Shown here piece after piece: positions 16,023 to 25,053 of a stretch of DNA of 64,000 nucleotides. This DNA is from Acidimicrobiia bacterium. Its GTDB lineage: Bacteria > Actinomycetota > Acidimicrobiia > Acidimicrobiales > CATQHL01. The first letter of the stretch is position 1. Every line of letters begins with the position of its first letter. The position numbers were made by a program, and so were the translations under genes. The stretch is from assembly GCA_009835395.1 (NCBI GenBank), contig VXXM01000024.1, positions 17,409 to 81,408 of the forward strand, given 5' to 3'. Under the pieces are notes generated by a model. The model had not been told where the DNA came from. It saw only the letters and a program-made list of their open reading frames with translations, and made no database searches.

Positions 16023-17249
16023 ATGGAGCCGGCAGAGACCGACCTTGCAATCACCGCGGTCACCACCATCAGGTGTGAGCGGCAACCGAACGTGCTGTGG
16101 GTCCAGTTGACCTGCTCGACGGGAGAGGTCGGGCTCGGCGAGACGTGGTTCGGGGTCGGCCCGGTCGAGACGCACATTCACGACGTCGCCGCGCCCTACC
16201 TGCTCGGTGCTGATCCCGGGTTGATCCGTCGCCACCAGCAGGAACTCATGATGCTGTGGTCGCGCAAGGGCGTCGGTGCCGAGGCCAGAGCGGCGTCCGC
16301 CGTGGAGGTGGCGCTGTGGGACCTCATCGGGAAGGTCCGGGGACTGCCGATCCATCGGATGTTGGGCGGCGCCGGCCGGGATCGGGTGCCCGTGTACAAC
16401 ACGTGCGTCGGCCCCGGGTACATGAAGACGCCGCTGGCGGTTGGCAACGACCTGTTCTCGCCGCCCGAACCAGGAGGCCGGCACGAGGACATGTGGGCGA
16501 CGCTCGAGGCGCCCGGCGACCTCGCTCGTGACCTGCTGGATTCCGGGATCAGGACCATGAAGATCCTTCCGTTCGACGCCCGGCTGGCCTACGGCGACGG
16601 CGACATCTTCCGGCTCGAGGATCTGGAACGCGGCCGCCGCATACTCGCGGAGATCCGCGGCGCGGTGGGGAACGCCATGGAGATCGCGATCGAGTGCCGG
16701 GGCCGTTGGAACGTGCCCGCCGCCAAGCGGATGATGGGTGCCATAGCCGAGTTCGAACCGGTCTGGGTCGAGGATCCGATTCGGAACGAGAACGCGGCCG
16801 CGCTGGCCGAGGTGCGGGCGGCCGGGATCACGCCGATCGCGGCGGGTGAGTCGCTGGGGATCCCCTACCGTCATCTCGAGCTGATCGAGGCCGGCGCGGC
16901 GGACATCGTCCTGACCGACGTGGTCTGGAACGGCGGGATCGGCCCCGCGCGGATGGTGTGCGACCTGGCGTCATTGCACCTGCTGTCGGCGGGCCTGCAC
17001 GACTGCACCGGACCCGTCGGCCTGGCCGCAAGCGTGCACCTGGCGCTGCACCACCCCGCCACCTTCGGTCAGGAGATCGTGCGGGCCTATCTCCACGGGT
17101 GGTACGAGGATGTCGCCGCGGGCCTTCCCACGCTGGCCGACGGCGAGATGTCGGTCGCCGACGCGCCGGGACACGGGGTCGAGCTGCGCGGTGATTTCCT
17201 CACCGACGCGGGGACCACGCTGCGAACCACCATCAAGGAGGGCATGTGA
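16023..17249 (+). CDS. Enolase-superfamily dehydratase (mandelate racemase/galactonate dehydratase-like)
   Basis: This 408-aa enzyme has metal ligands in IAIECRGRWN (Glu), VWVEDPI (Glu) and AAGESLG (Glu), and a likely catalytic His in LHDCTGPVGLAASVHLA, the arrangement seen in galactonate-type dehydratases. It should convert an aldonate to its 2-keto-3-deoxy acid. AAAGGGGA precedes the ATG. The following SDR starts within its stop codon (ATGTGA), so the two are translationally coupled and may act in sequence: dehydration, then oxidation of the keto-deoxy acid. It is only distantly similar to the enzyme at 8666. Confidence 0.88.
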   Translation: MEPAETDLAITAVTTIRCERQPNVLWVQLTCSTGEVGLGETWFGVGPVETHIHDVAAPYLLGADPGLIRRHQQELMMLWSRKGVGAEARAASAVEVALWDLIGKVRGLPIHRMLGGAGRDRVPVYNTCVGPGYMKTPLAVGNDLFSPPEPGGRHEDMWATLEAPGDLARDLLDSGIRTMKILPFDARLAYGDGDIFRLEDLERGRRILAEIRGAVGNAMEIAIECRGRWNVPAAKRMMGAIAEFEPVWVEDPIRNENAAALAEVRAAGITPIAAGESLGIPYRHLELIEAGAADIVLTDVVWNGGIGPARMVCDLASLHLLSAGLHDCTGPVGLAASVHLALHHPATFGQEIVRAYLHGWYEDVAAGLPTLADGEMSVADAPGHGVELRGDFLTDAGTTLRTTIKEGM

Positions 17250-18022
17250 CCGACCTGCGACTTGACGGCCAGTCCATCGCCATCACCGGGGCGTTGGGCG
17301 ACATCGGCTCCGCGATCGCTCACGAGGTGCTCCGTCTCGGTGCCGACGCCATGATCATCGATCTCGCCGCCGAGGCCGACGCGCAGGGCTTGCTGGAGCC
17401 GTTCCGTGGCCACGGACCCGAGGTTCGCTATGCGCAGGCCGACGTGCGCGACCTTGCGCAGGTCGAGGCGGCCCTGGCCGCTGTGCCGAATCTGACCGGC
17501 GTGGTCGGCAACGCCGGCATCGGCATCATGGCGCCGTTTCTGGACATGACCCCCCGGATCTGGTCCGACCAGATCGACACGAACTTGACCGGGTGCTTCA
17601 ACACCGGACTGGCCGCGGCGCGCCGGCTGGCGGGCAAGGGGGGATCAGTGGTCTTCACGAGCAGCTGGATCGGCAGCGTGCCGTGGCCCGGCATGGCGGC
17701 CTACTGCGCCAGCAAGGGCGGTCTGGAGATGCTGATGAAGGTGATGGCGCGTGATCTTGCCGACCTCGGCATCCGCGTGAACGCGGTGGCGCCGGGGATC
17801 GTGAACGCGGGAGCCGCCCGGAAGGTCGCCGAGGAGAACCCCGAGTTCGCGGCGGTCATGGGCCAGGTGATCCCGCTCGGAGGGCTGGGAGCTCCCGAGC
17901 AGGTGGCACACGCTGTGGCGTTCCTCATGAGCGATGCCAGCACCTACATGACGGGCAGCGTGCTGACGGTGGACGGTGGTTGCTCGCTGTTCAAGTACGA
18001 GGCCGACGACTCGGGGACGTGA
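17246..18022 (+). CDS. SDR family oxidoreductase
   Basis: The 258-aa dehydrogenase has a slightly unusual coenzyme motif GALGDIGSA (residues 15-23) with Asp in place of the common Ser/Gly, then GNAGIG, the catalytic Ser in SSWIGS, and YCASKGG. The GTG start overlaps the end of the dehydratase by 4 nt. In non-phosphorylative sugar pathways an SDR of this kind oxidises 2-keto-3-deoxy acids or the sugar itself. It ends 37 bp before the convergent RraA paralogue. Confidence 0.9.
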   Translation: MTDLRLDGQSIAITGALGDIGSAIAHEVLRLGADAMIIDLAAEADAQGLLEPFRGHGPEVRYAQADVRDLAQVEAALAAVPNLTGVVGNAGIGIMAPFLDMTPRIWSDQIDTNLTGCFNTGLAAARRLAGKGGSVVFTSSWIGSVPWPGMAAYCASKGGLEMLMKVMARDLADLGIRVNAVAPGIVNAGAARKVAEENPEFAAVMGQVIPLGGLGAPEQVAHAVAFLMSDASTYMTGSVLTVDGGCSLFKYEADDSGT

Positions 18023-18028
18023 CCCGCT

Positions 18029-18048
18029 CGGGCGGCCTCACGCGCCCG
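18029..18048. terminator. GC stem-loop between convergent genes
   Basis: CGGGCG and CGCCCG arms separated by 8 nt lie in the 37-bp gap between the SDR and the convergent RraA-like gene. The position fits a short bidirectional terminator; there is no U-tract. Confidence 0.4.
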
Positions 18049-18059
18049 GCCCCGGATGC

Positions 18060-18725
18060 TCAGAGCACGCCGTATTGCTCGAAGGCCTCGGTCGCGGTCA
18101 TGCCGTTCTCGATGTCCTTCAGTACGAGGCTCTCCGTGGCGACCTTCTCGAGAGCGCGCTCGATCACCTCGCCCTCGATGTCGGTCGGAACGATCACCAC
18201 GCCGTCACGGTCTCCGATGACGAGGTCGCCGGGCGCGATCCTGACGGCACCGATCTCGATGGCCACGCCGAAGTCTTGGACCGACGAACGCATGCCGGCG
18301 TCCTGTCCGTAGGCCCCTCGGGAGAAGATGGGGAATCCCCTGTCGAGGACCAGTTTGGTGTCGCGGTGGTAGCCATCGATGACGGCGCCGCTCGCACCGT
18401 TCCGTTGGGCGACGGCGGTGAGGATCTCTCCCCATCCGGCGCAGGGAGTTCGTGCGCCACGAGCCACGTAGACGTCGTCGGGGCCGAGGGCATCCAGTGC
18501 CGCGGTCAGCGCTCCGAAGGGCCTTGCCTGAGGTCCGAACACATCAGCCACGAGGACGGGCATCGCTCGTCCGACGAGGACGAGTTCCGGGTCGAGCGGC
18601 CGTATCGCCGGCGGGAGGAATTGATGGCGGCGCCCCAGGGCGTCCAGGACGTCACCGACGACCGCTGTGTGGAGTTGCTCTCGGATTCTGCGGTTCACAG
18701 CCACTGCTTCTGGACCGGCGTTCAT
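18060..18725 (-). CDS. RraA / HMG-aldolase family protein (second copy)
   Basis: The 221-aa protein has the signature GAVIDGYHRDT with the metal-site Asp and substrate Arg, preceded by GWGEILT and followed by GDLVIGDRDGVVIVP. It is a paralogue of the gene at 1155 but not a recent duplicate. I chose the ATG at 18725, preceded by GGAGAGAG; a GTG at 18770 would add 15 residues but has no ribosome site. A retro-aldol cleavage of a 2-keto sugar acid is the likely reaction. It is divergent from the second nucleoside hydrolase, with two putative GntR operators between. Confidence 0.85.
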   Translation of the reverse strand: MNAGPEAVAVNRRIREQLHTAVVGDVLDALGRRHQFLPPAIRPLDPELVLVGRAMPVLVADVFGPQARPFGALTAALDALGPDDVYVARGARTPCAGWGEILTAVAQRNGASGAVIDGYHRDTKLVLDRGFPIFSRGAYGQDAGMRSSVQDFGVAIEIGAVRIAPGDLVIGDRDGVVIVPTDIEGEVIERALEKVATESLVLKDIENGMTATEAFEQYGVL

Positions 18726-18792
18726 GACCGTGCTCTCTCCGGAGTTCCGGCGAGACGCCTCCCCGGACACTCCTAAGCTAACACACTTGCAA

Positions 18793-18807
18793 TCTCATCA
18801 TATAAGT
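18793..18807. promoter_or_regulatory. Putative GntR operator 4 (RraA side)
   Basis: TCTCAT-CAT-ATAAGT lies 67 bp upstream of the RraA-like ATG. The left arm equals that of operator 3, and the right half CATATAAGT equals the half-site at 6604. Four of six arm positions are symmetric. Confidence 0.55.
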
Positions 18808-18884
18808 CCCTCGCCGTTCTGTCAGATCCGTACTTCGGCTGCCGGCAGCCGGCCCCGTTCCCGGACCCGCCACAGCGGCCACTA

Positions 18885-18899
18885 ACCTGTATGACAAGT
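18885..18899. promoter_or_regulatory. Putative GntR operator 5 (nucleoside hydrolase side)
   Basis: ACCTGT-ATG-ACAAGT is the most symmetric member of the set (five of six arm positions). Its reverse complement nearly repeats the site beside the GntR gene at 6656. The TGT-N3-ACA core fits the pattern often bound by FadR-type GntR proteins. Confidence 0.6.
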
Positions 18900-18946
18900 T
18901 TGCGTCGATGCCTGACGGCACCGGGTTGGCGGGAAGGAGAGATCTC

Positions 18947-19933
18947 TTGGCGGATGGCTCACAGGTGATCGACGGCTTCCTGGACGCGCCGCCCCGGCGC
19001 CGGGTGGTGATCAGCACGGATGTCGCGAATGAGGCGGACGATGCATTCGCGGTGGCGTACGCGCTTCTCTCACCGAGCCTCGATGTGCGATGCGTGGTGC
19101 CGACGCACTTCGGCCAGCGCGGCGTGGCGGACAGCCTGAGCGCCAGCAGGGACGAACTGGCGCGTCTGCTGGCGGCGATGGACCGCACGGACTCCGTGGA
19201 GGTGCGCGACGGTTCACCTCGGGCGATGTCCGACCCGCAAACACCGGTGGACAGTCCCGGTGCGCGGGCCATCGTCGCCGAGGCGCTCCGGGACGACCCG
19301 CTGCCCCTGTTCGTGCTTTGTCTCGGCTCCCTGACCGACATGGCCTCCGCCCTGCTGCTGGAGACGGCTATCGCCGAGGCGGACCTCACCGTCGTCTGGA
19401 TCGGGGGTCCGAGCAATCCTCCGGATCCTGTCCCGCTCTACTGGCCGGAGTTCAACCTCTCCAACGACCTCGTCGCGGCCAACGTGGTGTTCGGTTCCGA
19501 CGTTCAGCTCTGGCAGATCCCGATGAACACGTACGCGTCGTGTGCCGTGTCGTACGCCGAGCTGCTGGATCGGGTGGCGCCCCAGGGCGGACTGGGCCAG
19601 TACCTGATGCGTCAGCTCTACAACTGGGCGGAGGGGTTCGGCTGGGACTGGGAGCTGAAGCACCTGTCCGACTGTGCCGCCGTCGGAGCCGTCATCCGGG
19701 ACGACTTCGGGCGGTTCGACCTGATTCCGGCCCCGCAGTTCAGCGAGGAGTTCCACAATGTGGCGACCGACGGGAACCGGCCGATTCGGGTCTACCAGGC
19801 GGTGGACCGCCGGTTTCTCTTCGAGGACCTGTTCGGGAAGATCAAGCTCTTCGCTTCCGCCGGCGGGTCGGGCGCCTACCCGCCGCGACATCCCGTGGGC
19901 GAGGGGGTCGTCTGGGGCTGGCAGCCGCACTGA
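18947..19933 (+). CDS. Divergent nucleoside hydrolase-family protein
   Basis: The 328-aa protein belongs to the inosine/uridine hydrolase fold but is atypical. The calcium motif is STDVANEADDAFA instead of DTDxGxDDA, so the first Asp is Ser and the Gly is changed. WPEFNLSNDLVAANVVF matches the family's EFN...D..AA segment, and the usual HDP is replaced by HLSDCAAV. I prefer the TTG at 18947, which has GGAAGGAGA upstream; an ATG at 18908 adds 13 residues but lacks a ribosome site and sits next to operator 5. Substrate may be a modified nucleoside or another N-glycoside. Confidence 0.75.
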   Translation: MADGSQVIDGFLDAPPRRRVVISTDVANEADDAFAVAYALLSPSLDVRCVVPTHFGQRGVADSLSASRDELARLLAAMDRTDSVEVRDGSPRAMSDPQTPVDSPGARAIVAEALRDDPLPLFVLCLGSLTDMASALLLETAIAEADLTVVWIGGPSNPPDPVPLYWPEFNLSNDLVAANVVFGSDVQLWQIPMNTYASCAVSYAELLDRVAPQGGLGQYLMRQLYNWAEGFGWDWELKHLSDCAAVGAVIRDDFGRFDLIPAPQFSEEFHNVATDGNRPIRVYQAVDRRFLFEDLFGKIKLFASAGGSGAYPPRHPVGEGVVWGWQPH

Positions 19934-19937
19934 GCGT

Positions 19938-19971
19938 GCGGCTGGGGTCACGCCATTGTGACCCCAGCCGC
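19938..19971. terminator. Strong bidirectional stem-loop
   Basis: A perfect 14-bp stem, GCGGCTGGGGTCAC paired with GTGACCCCAGCCGC, encloses a 6-nt loop. It fills most of the 58-bp gap between the convergent nucleoside hydrolase and potD and should stop transcription in both directions, although no U-tract is present. Confidence 0.75.
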
Positions 19972-19991
19972 TATGGGGGAGAGCCTCGGGA

Positions 19992-21095
19992 TCAGCCCTT
20001 GGCCTCGGTGAAGGCGTCGGAGTAGTTCACCTCGAAGTCGCCGGTGTCGACGATCTCCTCGAGGATCTCCACCGGTGCCACCGCCGGGTCGGAGATGAAG
20101 TCGAACAGGTCCTCGTCCAGCAGGTCGTAGGCGGCCGTGTTGGGGGTGCCGTAGTAGTTCCAGTTCGACAGCCAGGCGCCGTTCTCGCCCTCCAGCAGCC
20201 AGTTGATGAACGTGTGGGCCGTGCAGGGTGACGGGGCGTCGAACGGGATGCCCATGTTGTCGATCCAGCGGGTGCCGCCCTCCTGGGGTACGAAGTACAC
20301 GTACTGCGACGGGTCCTCGGTCTCCAGGAACTGCGTGAACATGTCGCCGGAGTAGCCGTGGGCGATGGCCGTCTCGCCGGTCGTCAGCAACTCGTCGGAC
20401 GAGTCGGTGTTGAAGGCGGCCAGGCGGTCGCGACTGGCGGCGACGAGGGCGGTCGCCTCGTCCAGCTCGTCCTGGCTGGTGCTGTTCAGGGAGTAGCCGA
20501 GATACTTCAGCGCCGCGCCGATGGTCTCGCGGGGATCGTTCAGCAGCGAGATCCGCCCGGAGTACTGATCGGCGATGGCGGGGTCGAAGATCAGCCCCCA
20601 GGTGCGCGGGAAGTCGGCGCCCACGACGGCGGTGTCCACGGCGATGCCGGTGGTTCCCCACTGGTACGGCGCCGTGTAGTCGCCCTCGGGGTCGTAGACC
20701 AGGCCCCGGAAGTCCGCCGAGACGTTCGACAGGTTCGGGATGGCGTCCTTGTTGAGCGGCTGGATGTCCTCGCCGGCGATGAGGATCGCCACCATGTAGT
20801 CCGACGGCACGATCAGCGAGTAGCCGGAGTTGCCCGCGGCGATGATCGGCTGCATCGCCTCGTTGGAGTCGTAGACGTCCATGGTGACGCTCACGCCGAA
20901 CTCGTCGCTGAACGCGGCCAGCTGTTCCTCGTCGATGTACTCGGCCCAGTTGAAGATGGCGAGGTTGCCGTCGGTCTCACCGACATCGCAGTCGGCCGCG
21001 CTCACGCCGTCGTCATCGTCACCCCCGCAGGCCGCGGCGACGAGCACGACGCTGAGGATTCCGGCCAGCAGCCGGAGGAGGGATTTCGTGGACAT
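19992..21095 (-). CDS. potD: Polyamine ABC transporter substrate-binding lipoprotein (PotD-like)
   Basis: The 367-aa protein has a lipoprotein signal ending LVAAAC (Cys23) and then the family start LAIFNWAEYIDEEQLAAFSDEFGV. Conserved PotD segments include DYMVAILI and GTTGIAVDT. It would bind spermidine, putrescine or a related amine outside the membrane. The start at 21095 places the signal peptide correctly; upstream frame extension is a shadow of potC. It is the last gene of a nine-gene minus-strand polyamine operon, 62 bp after potC, and is followed by a strong hairpin. Confidence 0.9.
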   Translation of the reverse strand: MSTKSLLRLLAGILSVVLVAAACGGDDDDGVSAADCDVGETDGNLAIFNWAEYIDEEQLAAFSDEFGVSVTMDVYDSNEAMQPIIAAGNSGYSLIVPSDYMVAILIAGEDIQPLNKDAIPNLSNVSADFRGLVYDPEGDYTAPYQWGTTGIAVDTAVVGADFPRTWGLIFDPAIADQYSGRISLLNDPRETIGAALKYLGYSLNSTSQDELDEATALVAASRDRLAAFNTDSSDELLTTGETAIAHGYSGDMFTQFLETEDPSQYVYFVPQEGGTRWIDNMGIPFDAPSPCTAHTFINWLLEGENGAWLSNWNYYGTPNTAAYDLLDEDLFDFISDPAVAPVEILEEIVDTGDFEVNYSDAFTEAKG

Positions 21096-21157
21096 GGTGG
21101 TGTCTCCTTGTTGTGTCGGGTTGTCGTGTCGGTTTGTTGTGTCGGGTCGTCCAATGG

Positions 21158-22087
21158 TCAGGAACTTCGGCGCGAGCGGCCGGCGGCGACGGCTCCCGGC
21201 GGGCCGACCGCGGCGCCGCCCCGGGACCGCTGCACGAACAGCGACAGCAGCACGAGGCCGATCGAGGCGACCAGCATCACGACCGACACGGAGTTGATCA
21301 GCGGGGTGACGCCCCGGCGGATCAGCCCGAAGACGTACACCGGCAGCGTCGTGGCGCCGGGCCCGGAGGCGAACTGGGTGACGACCACGTCGTCGAGCGA
21401 GAGGGTGAGGGCCAGCAGCGCCCCACCGGCGACGCCCGGCGCGATCTGGGGCAGGGTGACGTGGCGGAACGCCTTCCAGCGGCTGGCGTAGAGGTCCATC
21501 GCAGCCTCCTCTAGCCGCTTGTCCATGCCGGCGAGACGGGCCCGCACGACCACCGAGACGAAGCTGATGTTGAAGGCGATGTGGCTGACGGTGATGCTGG
21601 CGAAGCCCTTGCGCAGATCGGTGCCGAACAGCAGGTTGACCAGGTCGAAGAACTCCGAGAAGAACAGCAGCATCATCACTGCCATCGTGACGTCGGGGAT
21701 GATGATCGGCAGGTACAGCAGGGCGTCGAAGGCCTGGCGCCCCCGGAAGCGGAAGCGCTCGATCGCGAACGCGGCGAGCGTTCCCAGCACCACGGAGATC
21801 ACCGTGGAGAGCAGTGCCACCCGCACCGACACCCAGATGGCGTTCTGGATGCTCGTATTGCCGATGAAGTCGTCGTACCAACTCAGGGTGAAGCCGCCCC
21901 AGCGCCCCACGTTGCGGTCGGCACTGAAGGAGAAAACCACCAGTAGGGCGATGGGCGCGTAGAAGAAGAGGTACACGAACCAGGCGTTGGCGGTCAGCGC
22001 CCCCCGGGTGAGGCTGAAGCGGCGGGCGAGGTCGCCGAGCCTCACGGGGTTCCCATTCGGCAGCAGGCGACCGGCGATGGCGGTCAC
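21158..22087 (-). CDS. potC: Polyamine ABC transporter permease (PotC-like)
   Basis: The 309-aa inner-membrane permease has six membrane segments and the EAA loop LEEAAMDLYASRWKAFRHVTLPQI. LSLDDVVVTQFASGPGATTLPVYVFG is typical of PotC. GTG start overlapping the potB stop by 4 nt (GTGA). It forms a heterodimer with the potB product to pass polyamines. The C-terminal tail after the last segment is rich in Arg and Ser. Confidence 0.92.
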   Translation of the reverse strand: MTAIAGRLLPNGNPVRLGDLARRFSLTRGALTANAWFVYLFFYAPIALLVVFSFSADRNVGRWGGFTLSWYDDFIGNTSIQNAIWVSVRVALLSTVISVVLGTLAAFAIERFRFRGRQAFDALLYLPIIIPDVTMAVMMLLFFSEFFDLVNLLFGTDLRKGFASITVSHIAFNISFVSVVVRARLAGMDKRLEEAAMDLYASRWKAFRHVTLPQIAPGVAGGALLALTLSLDDVVVTQFASGPGATTLPVYVFGLIRRGVTPLINSVSVVMLVASIGLVLLSLFVQRSRGGAAVGPPGAVAAGRSRRSS

Positions 22088-22992
22088 AGGTTCCGTCCCC
22101 CGGCTCGGAAGTAGATGATGGTGGCGATGAGCATCACGGCCATCAGCACGAATGACAGCGAGGCGCCCACCGGCCAGTTCCGGGCGGTCAGGAACTGCGT
22201 GACGATGTAGCTGCCCAGCAGCGTGGTCTTGGCGCCGCCGAGGATCTCCGGCGTCACGTAGGCGCCCAGGCTCGGCACGAACACCAGGATCGACCCCGCT
22301 ATCACGCCCGGCTTGGAGAGCGGGAACAGGATCCGCCGGAAGCTCTGCCAACCCGAGGCGTAGAGGTCGCGCCCCGCCTCGATGAGGGACATCTCGATGC
22401 GCTCGATGGAGGCGTACAGCGGCAGGATCATGAACGGCAGGAACCCGTAGACCAGGCCGAGGACCACCGCGCTCGGTGTGAAGAGGATCTCCACCTCGCC
22501 GAGCCCGAGGAAGTCGGTGATGCGGCTGATGATGCCGTCCTTGCCCAGGATGACCCGCCAGGCGTAGTTGCGGACCAGGAAGTTGGACCAGAACGGGATC
22601 ATCACGAACACCAGCAGGATGTTGCGCACCTTCGAGCTGCGGGTCGTGAGGTAGTAGGAGAACGGGTAGCCGATCAGCAGGCAGATGCCCGTGGTCAGAA
22701 GCGCCAGCCACAGCGACCGGAACAGGATGTCGCGCACGATCGGCTCGGCGAGGCGGCGGTAGGCGTCGAAACCGGTGTTGGTGAACACGGCCTCGCCGAA
22801 CCGGTTGCGGTTGGCGAAGGAGTAGGCGAAGACGATCCCCAGCGGGATGGCGAAGAAGATGATGAGGTAGAGGTAGGCCGGTCCGGCGATCAGGAAGCCC
22901 CGCCGCGACTCCGATTTCGCCGCGGCCCGCTCGAACTCCGGCGTGGCCGCGCCGGGTGCGGCCTCCTCGGGGGGCGTGGCGGCAAGCGTCAT
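22084..22992 (-). CDS. potB: Polyamine ABC transporter permease (PotB-like)
   Basis: The 302-aa permease has a roughly 35-residue charged N-terminus, six membrane segments and the EAA loop LIEAGRDLYASGWQSFRRILFPLS. The segment PSLGAYVTPEILGGAKTTLLG is diagnostic of PotB/HydE-type permeases. Its ATG shares one base with the potA stop (TGATG), so the genes are translationally coupled. It pairs with potC. Confidence 0.92.
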   Translation of the reverse strand: MTLAATPPEEAAPGAATPEFERAAAKSESRRGFLIAGPAYLYLIIFFAIPLGIVFAYSFANRNRFGEAVFTNTGFDAYRRLAEPIVRDILFRSLWLALLTTGICLLIGYPFSYYLTTRSSKVRNILLVFVMIPFWSNFLVRNYAWRVILGKDGIISRITDFLGLGEVEILFTPSAVVLGLVYGFLPFMILPLYASIERIEMSLIEAGRDLYASGWQSFRRILFPLSKPGVIAGSILVFVPSLGAYVTPEILGGAKTTLLGSYIVTQFLTARNWPVGASLSFVLMAVMLIATIIYFRAGGRNL

Positions 22993-24062
22993 CAGTCGCC
23001 CACCACGGTGACCCCGCCGGGCTCCCAGCTCACGCTCACCTCGTCGCCCACCTGCGGCGGCGTCTCGGTGGAGCGGTACGGGGTGCGCACCTCGATGGTT
23101 ATCCAGTCCACGGCAACCGAGTGGACCAGCGCATTGCCGACGTAGGTGACCTCGCGCAGCACCCCGTCGATGCTCGGCCACCCGGCGGGGGAGCCGCCGC
23201 GCCGGTGCAGGAAGGCCTGCTCGGGCCGCAGGCTCACCGCCACCTTCGTGCCGAAGGCGTGGTCGGAGGCCGCTTCAACCCGCATGCCGTTGCTCAGCAC
23301 GACCTCCTCCGGGGAAGCCACCGTTGCCTCCAGCAGGTTGGTCCGGCCGATGAAGTCGGCCACGAAGCGATTGGCGGGGCGCTGGTAGATGTCCTCCGGC
23401 GTGCCGACCTGCAGCAGCCGGCCCTCGTGCATGACCGCGATGCGGTCGCTCATGGTGAGGGCCTCTTCCTGGTCGTGGGTGACGAACACGAAGGTGATGC
23501 CGACCTCGCGCTGCAGAGCCTTGAGTTCGAGTTGCATCTCCTGGCGCAGCTTCAGGTCCAGGGCGCCGAGGGGCTCGTCGAGCAGCAGCACCTTGGGTCG
23601 GTTGACCAGGGCGCGGGCCAGCGCCACGCGCTGCTGCTGCCCGCCGGAGAGTTGGTTGGGCCGGCGGCCCTCCATGCCGCCGAGCTGCACCAGGCCCACC
23701 GCCTCGGCCACGCGCCGGTCACGTTCGGCCCGCTCCACCTTCTGCATCTTCAGGCCGAAGGCGACGTTGTCGGCCACGTCCATATGGGGGAACAGGGCGT
23801 AGGCCTGGAACACCGTGTTCACCGGCCGCTTGTTGGGAGGCAGGGTGCCCACCTCGTCGCCGAAGATCTTGAGGCTGCCCATCGTCGGGAAGTCCAGGCC
23901 GGCGATCATCCGCAACGTCGTGGTCTTGCCGCAGCCCGACGGGCCCAGCAGTGCGAAGAACTCGCCGTCGCCGATCTCGAGGTCGATGTCGTCCACGGCG
24001 GTGACGTCGCCGAAGCGCTTGGTGATGCCTGCGATCTCCACGGCCGGGACGGGGTCGGTCAT
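22992..24062 (-). CDS. potA: Polyamine ABC transporter ATP-binding protein (PotA-like)
   Basis: The 356-aa ATPase has Walker A GPSGCGKT at residues 40-47, the Q-loop, signature LSGGQQQR near residue 142, Walker B VLLLDEP and the switch His in [10 protein letters not shown]-terminal TOBE regulatory domain (about residues 270-356) is present. It energises import through PotB/PotC. It starts 13 bp after the agmatinase gene, linking polyamine uptake with agmatine breakdown in one transcript. Confidence 0.94.
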   Translation of the reverse strand: MTDPVPAVEIAGITKRFGDVTAVDDIDLEIGDGEFFALLGPSGCGKTTTLRMIAGLDFPTMGSLKIFGDEVGTLPPNKRPVNTVFQAYALFPHMDVADNVAFGLKMQKVERAERDRRVAEAVGLVQLGGMEGRRPNQLSGGQQQRVALARALVNRPKVLLLDEPLGALDLKLRQEMQLELKALQREVGITFVFVTHDQEEALTMSDRIAVMHEGRLLQVGTPEDIYQRPANRFVADFIGRTNLLEATVASPEEVVLSNGMRVEAASDHAFGTKVAVSLRPEQAFLHRRGGSPAGWPSIDGVLREVTYVGNALVHSVAVDWITIEVRTPYRSTETPPQVGDEVSVSWEPGGVTVVGD

Positions 24063-24075
24063 CGTCGGTGTCTCC

Positions 24076-25053
24076 TCAGGTGCGCCCGTACTCGACGCCT
24101 GTCGCCCCGGCCTTGAAGGCCTGCAGGCAGATGAAGTCGTGGGCGAGGGTGGCGGCCGCCAGCGCGGTGATCTCGGCCACGTCGTAGGGCGGGGACACCT
24201 CGACGACGTCCATGCCGACGAGGTCCACGCCGCCCAGCGACCGGACGGCCTCCAGTGCCTGCGCGGTCGTGAGGCCGCCCGACACCGGAGTGCCTGTGCC
24301 GGGCGCGAACGCCGGGTCGAGGCAGTCGATGTCGAAAGTGAGATACGCCTTGGCATCGCCGACGACCTCCCGGATCACCTCGATGGTGGCGGGAATGCCC
24401 TCGCGATGGATCCACGGCGCGCCGAGGATCGTGAAGCCGTGCGTGTCGTCGTTGTGGGTGCGGATGCCGATCTGCACCGACGTGGCCGGGTCCACGATCC
24501 CCTCCCGGGCCGCCCGCAGGAACATCGATCCGTGGTCCAGGCGGTCGCCGTCGTCGGGCCAGGTGTCGCAGTGGGCGTCGAAGTGCACCAGCGACAGCGC
24601 CCCGAACTTCTCGGCGTGCGCCCGCAGCAGGGGATAGGTGATGAAGTGATCGCCGCCCAGCGTGACCATCGTCGCGTCGTGGGCCAGGATCTCCCGGGCG
24701 TGCGCCTCGATGCGCTCGACGGCGGTTGTGGGGTGTCCGTAGTCGATGAAGCAGTCGCCGTAGTCGGCGATCGCCAGATGGTCGAAGGGGTCGAACCCGA
24801 AGGGGTAGGCCTCCAGTTCGGCGAGCCCGACCGAGGCGGCGCGGATCGCCCGCGGCCCGAGCCGGGCGCCGGGCCGGTTGGAGGTCGCCATGTCGAAGGG
24901 GATGCCCGACACGACGATGTCGGTGCCGGCGATGTCGCGGGTGTACCTGCGGCGCAGGAACGACACGGCGCCGCCGTAGGTCATCTCCGGCTCGCGCCCG
25001 CCGAGGCCCTCGCTGCGGAAGGCCTGGTCGCCCTCGAGTCGCTCGGGGCTCAT
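24076..25053 (-). CDS. speB: Agmatinase (ureohydrolase)
   Basis: The 325-aa manganese enzyme should hydrolyse agmatine to putrescine and urea. The binuclear metal motifs are complete: [19 protein letters not shown] and [22 protein letters not shown]. The ATG overlaps the stop of the Lrp-type regulator by 4 nt. In this operon it would feed putrescine to the aminotransferase or the divergent FAD oxidase. Guanidinobutyrase is an alternative, because the two activities cannot be separated by motif alone. Confidence 0.9.
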   Translation of the reverse strand: MSPERLEGDQAFRSEGLGGREPEMTYGGAVSFLRRRYTRDIAGTDIVVSGIPFDMATSNRPGARLGPRAIRAASVGLAELEAYPFGFDPFDHLAIADYGDCFIDYGHPTTAVERIEAHAREILAHDATMVTLGGDHFITYPLLRAHAEKFGALSLVHFDAHCDTWPDDGDRLDHGSMFLRAAREGIVDPATSVQIGIRTHNDDTHGFTILGAPWIHREGIPATIEVIREVVGDAKAYLTFDIDCLDPAFAPGTGTPVSGGLTTAQALEAVRSLGGVDLVGMDVVEVSPPYDVAEITALAAATLAHDFICLQAFKAGATGVEYGRT

